From Actinomyces bowdenii (GTDB lineage: Bacteria > Actinomycetota > Actinomycetes > Actinomycetales > Actinomycetaceae): 64,000 nucleotides of DNA. The position numbers were made by a program, and so were the translations under genes. Below the pieces are notes generated by a model, which saw nothing but the letters and a program-made list of their open reading frames with translations, had not been told where the DNA came from and did not search any database. Every line of letters begins with the position of its first letter. The stretch's first letter is position 1. The stretch covers positions 88,080 through 152,079 of the forward strand of contig NZ_JAGFOU010000003.1 in assembly GCF_017592395.1 (NCBI RefSeq), given 5' to 3'. Positions 61,364-64,000 of the stretch are shown one piece after another.

Positions 61364-61369
61364 TAAGAT
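61364..61369 (+). promoter_or_regulatory. Candidate -10 for pnp
   Basis: TAAGAT (with TATTGT at 61349 as an alternative) after the rpsO terminator. It implies a pnp leader of about 210 nt, a reasonable length because pnp leaders are commonly autoregulated. The rest of the leader shows nothing I recognise. Confidence 0.45.
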
Positions 61370-61587
61370 TCGGCGCGGCTGCCTCTAGGCGGACGACCGC
61401 TTGAGCGCCTCCCAGGGCGGCCCCGCGCGCAGGCAGACTCCTGATGCGCAGCCGGCCCCGTCGGTTTTCGGTGGTGGCCTCCGGAGCCGCGCCGCGCCCG
61501 GGCAGGGCGCGGCCGACGCCGCTCCGTGGGCCTCGATCGAAGGCCACGGCCCCGGCTCCTCGACCGAGAGAAAGAGACTCCTCACAG

Positions 61588-63924
61588 ATGTTCATCGATG
61601 ACCCCGAGGTCACGGCCGCCGAGGCAGTGATCGACAACGGCCCCTTCGGCAAGCGCGTGGTGCGCTTCGAGACGGGCCGCCTGGCCAAGCAGGCCGCCGG
61701 CAGTGCCATGGCCTACCTCGACGGCGAGACCGCCGTGCTGTCGGCCACCACCGTGGGCAAGCACCCCAAGGACCAGTTCGACTTCTTCCCCCTGACCGTG
61801 GACGTCGAGGAGCGCCAGTACGCCGCTGGACGCATCCCCGGCTCCTTCTTCCGCCGCGAGGGCCGCGCGGGCACCGCCGCCATCCTGGCCTGCCGCCTCA
61901 TCGACCGCCCCCTGCGCCCCTCCTTCGTCAAGGGCCTGCGCAATGAGGTCCAGGTGGTTGAGACCGTCCTGGCCATCCACCCCGACGACGACTACGACGT
62001 GCTGGCCATCAACGCGGCCTCCATGTCCACCCAGATCGCGGGCCTGCCCTTCTCCGGGCCGGTGGCGGGCACCCGCCTGGCCCTCATCGACGGCCAGTGG
62101 GTGGCCTTCCCCCGCTACTCCGAGCAGCGGCGCGCCACCTTCCAGATGGTGGTGGCCGGCCGCGTCCTGGACTCCGGCGACGTTGCCATCATGATGGTCG
62201 AGGCCGGCGCCACCGAGGGCGCCTGGGACCTCATCCAGGCCGGCGCCGTGGCCCCCACCGAGGCCGTCGTCGCCGAGGGCCTGGAGGCCGCCAAGCCCCA
62301 CATCAAGGCCCTGTGCCAGGCCCAGATGGAGGTCGCCGCCCACGCCTCCAAGCCCACCGCCGACTTCCCGCTCTACCTGGACTACTCCGATGAGCAGTAC
62401 GAGGCCGTGGACAGGGCCGCCGCCGCCCACGGGCTGGCCGCCGCCATCGCCACGGAGGGCAAGCAGGAGCGCGACCAGGCCATCGAGGCCGTGCGCGAGA
62501 CGGTGCTCGGCGAGCTCGCCGAGGCCTTCCCCGCCGAGGAGGACGCCAAGGCGCTCAAGGCGGCCTTCCGCTCGGTGACCAAGCGGCTCGTGCGCCACCG
62601 CACCCTGACCGAGGGCGTGCGCATGGACGGCCGCGGCCTGAAGGACATCCGCACCCTGGCCGCCGAGGTCGAGGTGCTGCCCCGCGTCCACGGCTCGGCG
62701 ATCTTCGAGCGCGGCGAGACCCAGATCCTGGGCGTGACCACCCTCAACATGCTGCGCATGGAGCAGCAGATCGACGACCTCTCGCCGATCACGCACAAGC
62801 GCTACATGCACAACTACAACTTCCCGCCCTTCTCCACCGGCGAGACCGGGCGCGTGGGCGCCCCCAAGCGCCGGGAGATCGGCCACGGCAACCTGGCCGA
62901 GCGGGCCCTGGTCCCGGTGCTGCCCAGCCGCGAGGACTTCCCCTACGCCATCCGCCAGGTCTCCGAGGCCCTGGGCTCCAACGGCTCGACCTCCATGGGC
63001 TCGGTGTGCGCCTCCACCCTGGCCCTGCTCAATGCCGGCGTGCCCCTGCGCGCCCCGGTGGCGGGCATCGCCATGGGCCTCATGCACGAGGAGATCGAGG
63101 GCAAGACCACCTGGGCCACCCTCACCGACATCCTGGGCAGCGAGGACGCCTTCGGCGACATGGACTTCAAGGTGGCCGGCACCCGGGACTTCATCACCGC
63201 CCTGCAGCTGGACACCAAGCTCGACGGCCTGCCCTCCGAGGTGCTGGCCGGGGCTCTGGGCCAGGCGCGCGACGCCCGCCTGTTCATCCTCGACGTCCTG
63301 GCCCAGGCCATCGACGCCCCAGATGAGATGGCCCCCACCGCCCCGCGCGTGCTGACCGTGCGCATCCCGGTGGACAAGATCGGCGAGGTCATCGGCCCCA
63401 AGGGCAAGATGATCAACCAGATCCAGGAGGACACCGGCGCCGACCTGACGGTGGAGGACGACGGCACCGTGTACATCGGCGCCTCCGACGGTCCCTCGGC
63501 CGAGGCCGCCCGCGACGCCGTCAACGCCATCGCCAACCCGCAGATGCCCGAGATCGGCGAGCGCTTCGTGGGCACCGTGGTCAAGACCACGACCTTCGGG
63601 GCCTTCGTGGCCCTGTCCCCGGGCAAGGATGGCCTGCTGCACATCTCCCAGATCCGCCGCCTCGTGGGCGGCAAGCGCGTGGAGAACGTCGAGGACGTCC
63701 TGGGCGTGGGCGACAAGGTCCAGGTCGAGCTCGCCGAGATCGATCAGCGCGGCAAGCTCAGCCTGCACGCGGTGCTCTCCGAGGAGCAGCTGGCCGCCGA
63801 GGCGCAGGGCGAGGCCACCCGCAAGGCCGGCCGCCCCGAGCGCGGCGAGGGGGAGGGCGAGCGCCGTGAGCGCCGTCCGCGCCGTCGTCGTCTGCGCACC
63901 ATGGAGGACGAGCGCGAGGACTGA
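61588..63924 (+). CDS. pnp: Polyribonucleotide nucleotidyltransferase
   Basis: 778-residue phosphorolytic 3'-5' exoribonuclease. Start [39 protein letters not shown] is conserved, although the frame is open upstream. Two RNase PH domains (about 15-150 and 345-560) flank an all-helical domain. The active-site region includes [21 protein letters not shown] and [23 protein letters not shown] with [19 protein letters not shown]. The C-terminus carries KH ([20 protein letters not shown]) and S1 domains and ends in an Arg-rich tail. The last 76 nt of the window after it hold nothing recognisable. Confidence 0.97.
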   Translation: MFIDDPEVTAAEAVIDNGPFGKRVVRFETGRLAKQAAGSAMAYLDGETAVLSATTVGKHPKDQFDFFPLTVDVEERQYAAGRIPGSFFRREGRAGTAAILACRLIDRPLRPSFVKGLRNEVQVVETVLAIHPDDDYDVLAINAASMSTQIAGLPFSGPVAGTRLALIDGQWVAFPRYSEQRRATFQMVVAGRVLDSGDVAIMMVEAGATEGAWDLIQAGAVAPTEAVVAEGLEAAKPHIKALCQAQMEVAAHASKPTADFPLYLDYSDEQYEAVDRAAAAHGLAAAIATEGKQERDQAIEAVRETVLGELAEAFPAEEDAKALKAAFRSVTKRLVRHRTLTEGVRMDGRGLKDIRTLAAEVEVLPRVHGSAIFERGETQILGVTTLNMLRMEQQIDDLSPITHKRYMHNYNFPPFSTGETGRVGAPKRREIGHGNLAERALVPVLPSREDFPYAIRQVSEALGSNGSTSMGSVCASTLALLNAGVPLRAPVAGIAMGLMHEEIEGKTTWATLTDILGSEDAFGDMDFKVAGTRDFITALQLDTKLDGLPSEVLAGALGQARDARLFILDVLAQAIDAPDEMAPTAPRVLTVRIPVDKIGEVIGPKGKMINQIQEDTGADLTVEDDGTVYIGASDGPSAEAARDAVNAIANPQMPEIGERFVGTVVKTTTFGAFVALSPGKDGLLHISQIRRLVGGKRVENVEDVLGVGDKVQVELAEIDQRGKLSLHAVLSEEQLAAEAQGEATRKAGRPERGEGEGERRERRPRRRRLRTMEDERED

Positions 63925-64000
63925 CGGAGCACTGGCGGCGGCCGCCGCTGGCCGCGCCCGGCCTGAGGCGCGGCGACCGGGCTCCTGGTCCTGGGGCCGG

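Overview
The window is a very GC-rich (roughly 70% or more by eye) chromosomal segment from a high-GC actinobacterium. The gene order, the N-terminally extended IF2, the DUF2469-YraN-ComM-DprA-XerC run and the gene contents fit an Actinomyces-like member of the Actinomycetaceae; the genus is an inference from gene content, not a database match. No tRNA, rRNA, CRISPR array, insertion sequence or prophage was found.

Most of the window is one long housekeeping backbone read on the + strand: rpsP-khpA-rimM-trmD-lepB-rplS-lepB-rnhB-DUF2469-yraN-comM-dprA-xerC (7.2-19.4 kb), rpsB-tsf-pyrH-frr-cdsA-rlmN-DivIVA-dxr-rseP-ispG-GNAT (20.6-32.5 kb), proS-(DUF4439-like, minus)-rimP-nusA-ylxR-infB (39.9-48.1 kb), rbfA-truB (50.9-52.5 kb) and ribF-rpsO-pnp (59.2-63.9 kb). 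It covers translation, RNA processing, signal peptide cleavage, lipid synthesis, the MEP isoprenoid route and DNA uptake or recombination. Several genes overlap by 4 nt and are probably translationally coupled.

Accessory blocks break this backbone. (1) 0.1-6.6 kb, minus strand: a decayed VapBC/FitAB-type toxin-antitoxin relic, then an ABC transporter plus DesK/DesR-like two-component operon, and a membrane-anchored beta-propeller-like protein. Two copies of one 64-bp promoter, each carrying the dyad ATGACAGGTGTCAT, lie upstream of the operon and of the membrane protein and probably form a small regulon. (2) 32.6-39.5 kb: a PH-like membrane protein, a TctBA-like permease pair and a minus-strand mevalonate operon (mvk-mvaD-mvaK2-fni), so both isoprenoid routes are encoded a few kb apart. 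(3) 48.1-50.6 kb: a RES/Xre toxin-antitoxin pair and rarD between infB and rbfA, next to an extreme G/C homopolymer tract. (4) 53.0-58.9 kb: a small CxC-motif protein and a TetR-MFS-FtsX-ABC operon with a perfect 35-bp operator palindrome, between truB and ribF.

The most unusual feature is a family of intergenic elements. One is a composite, mirror-symmetric element of about 197 bp built from paired 92-bp units bounded by TGCACATCTTCA/TGAAGATGTGCA with a constant 13-nt spacer. It occurs three times (6.7, 50.7 and 52.6 kb), each time at a border between backbone and accessory DNA. A second 97-bp family, with TTCGCGAC half-sites arranged as a long hairpin, occurs at 14.2 and 60.3 kb. Other points of interest are a TrmD-GNAT fusion, two LepB paralogues with perfectly identical DNA tracts, and repeated signs of leaderless transcription.
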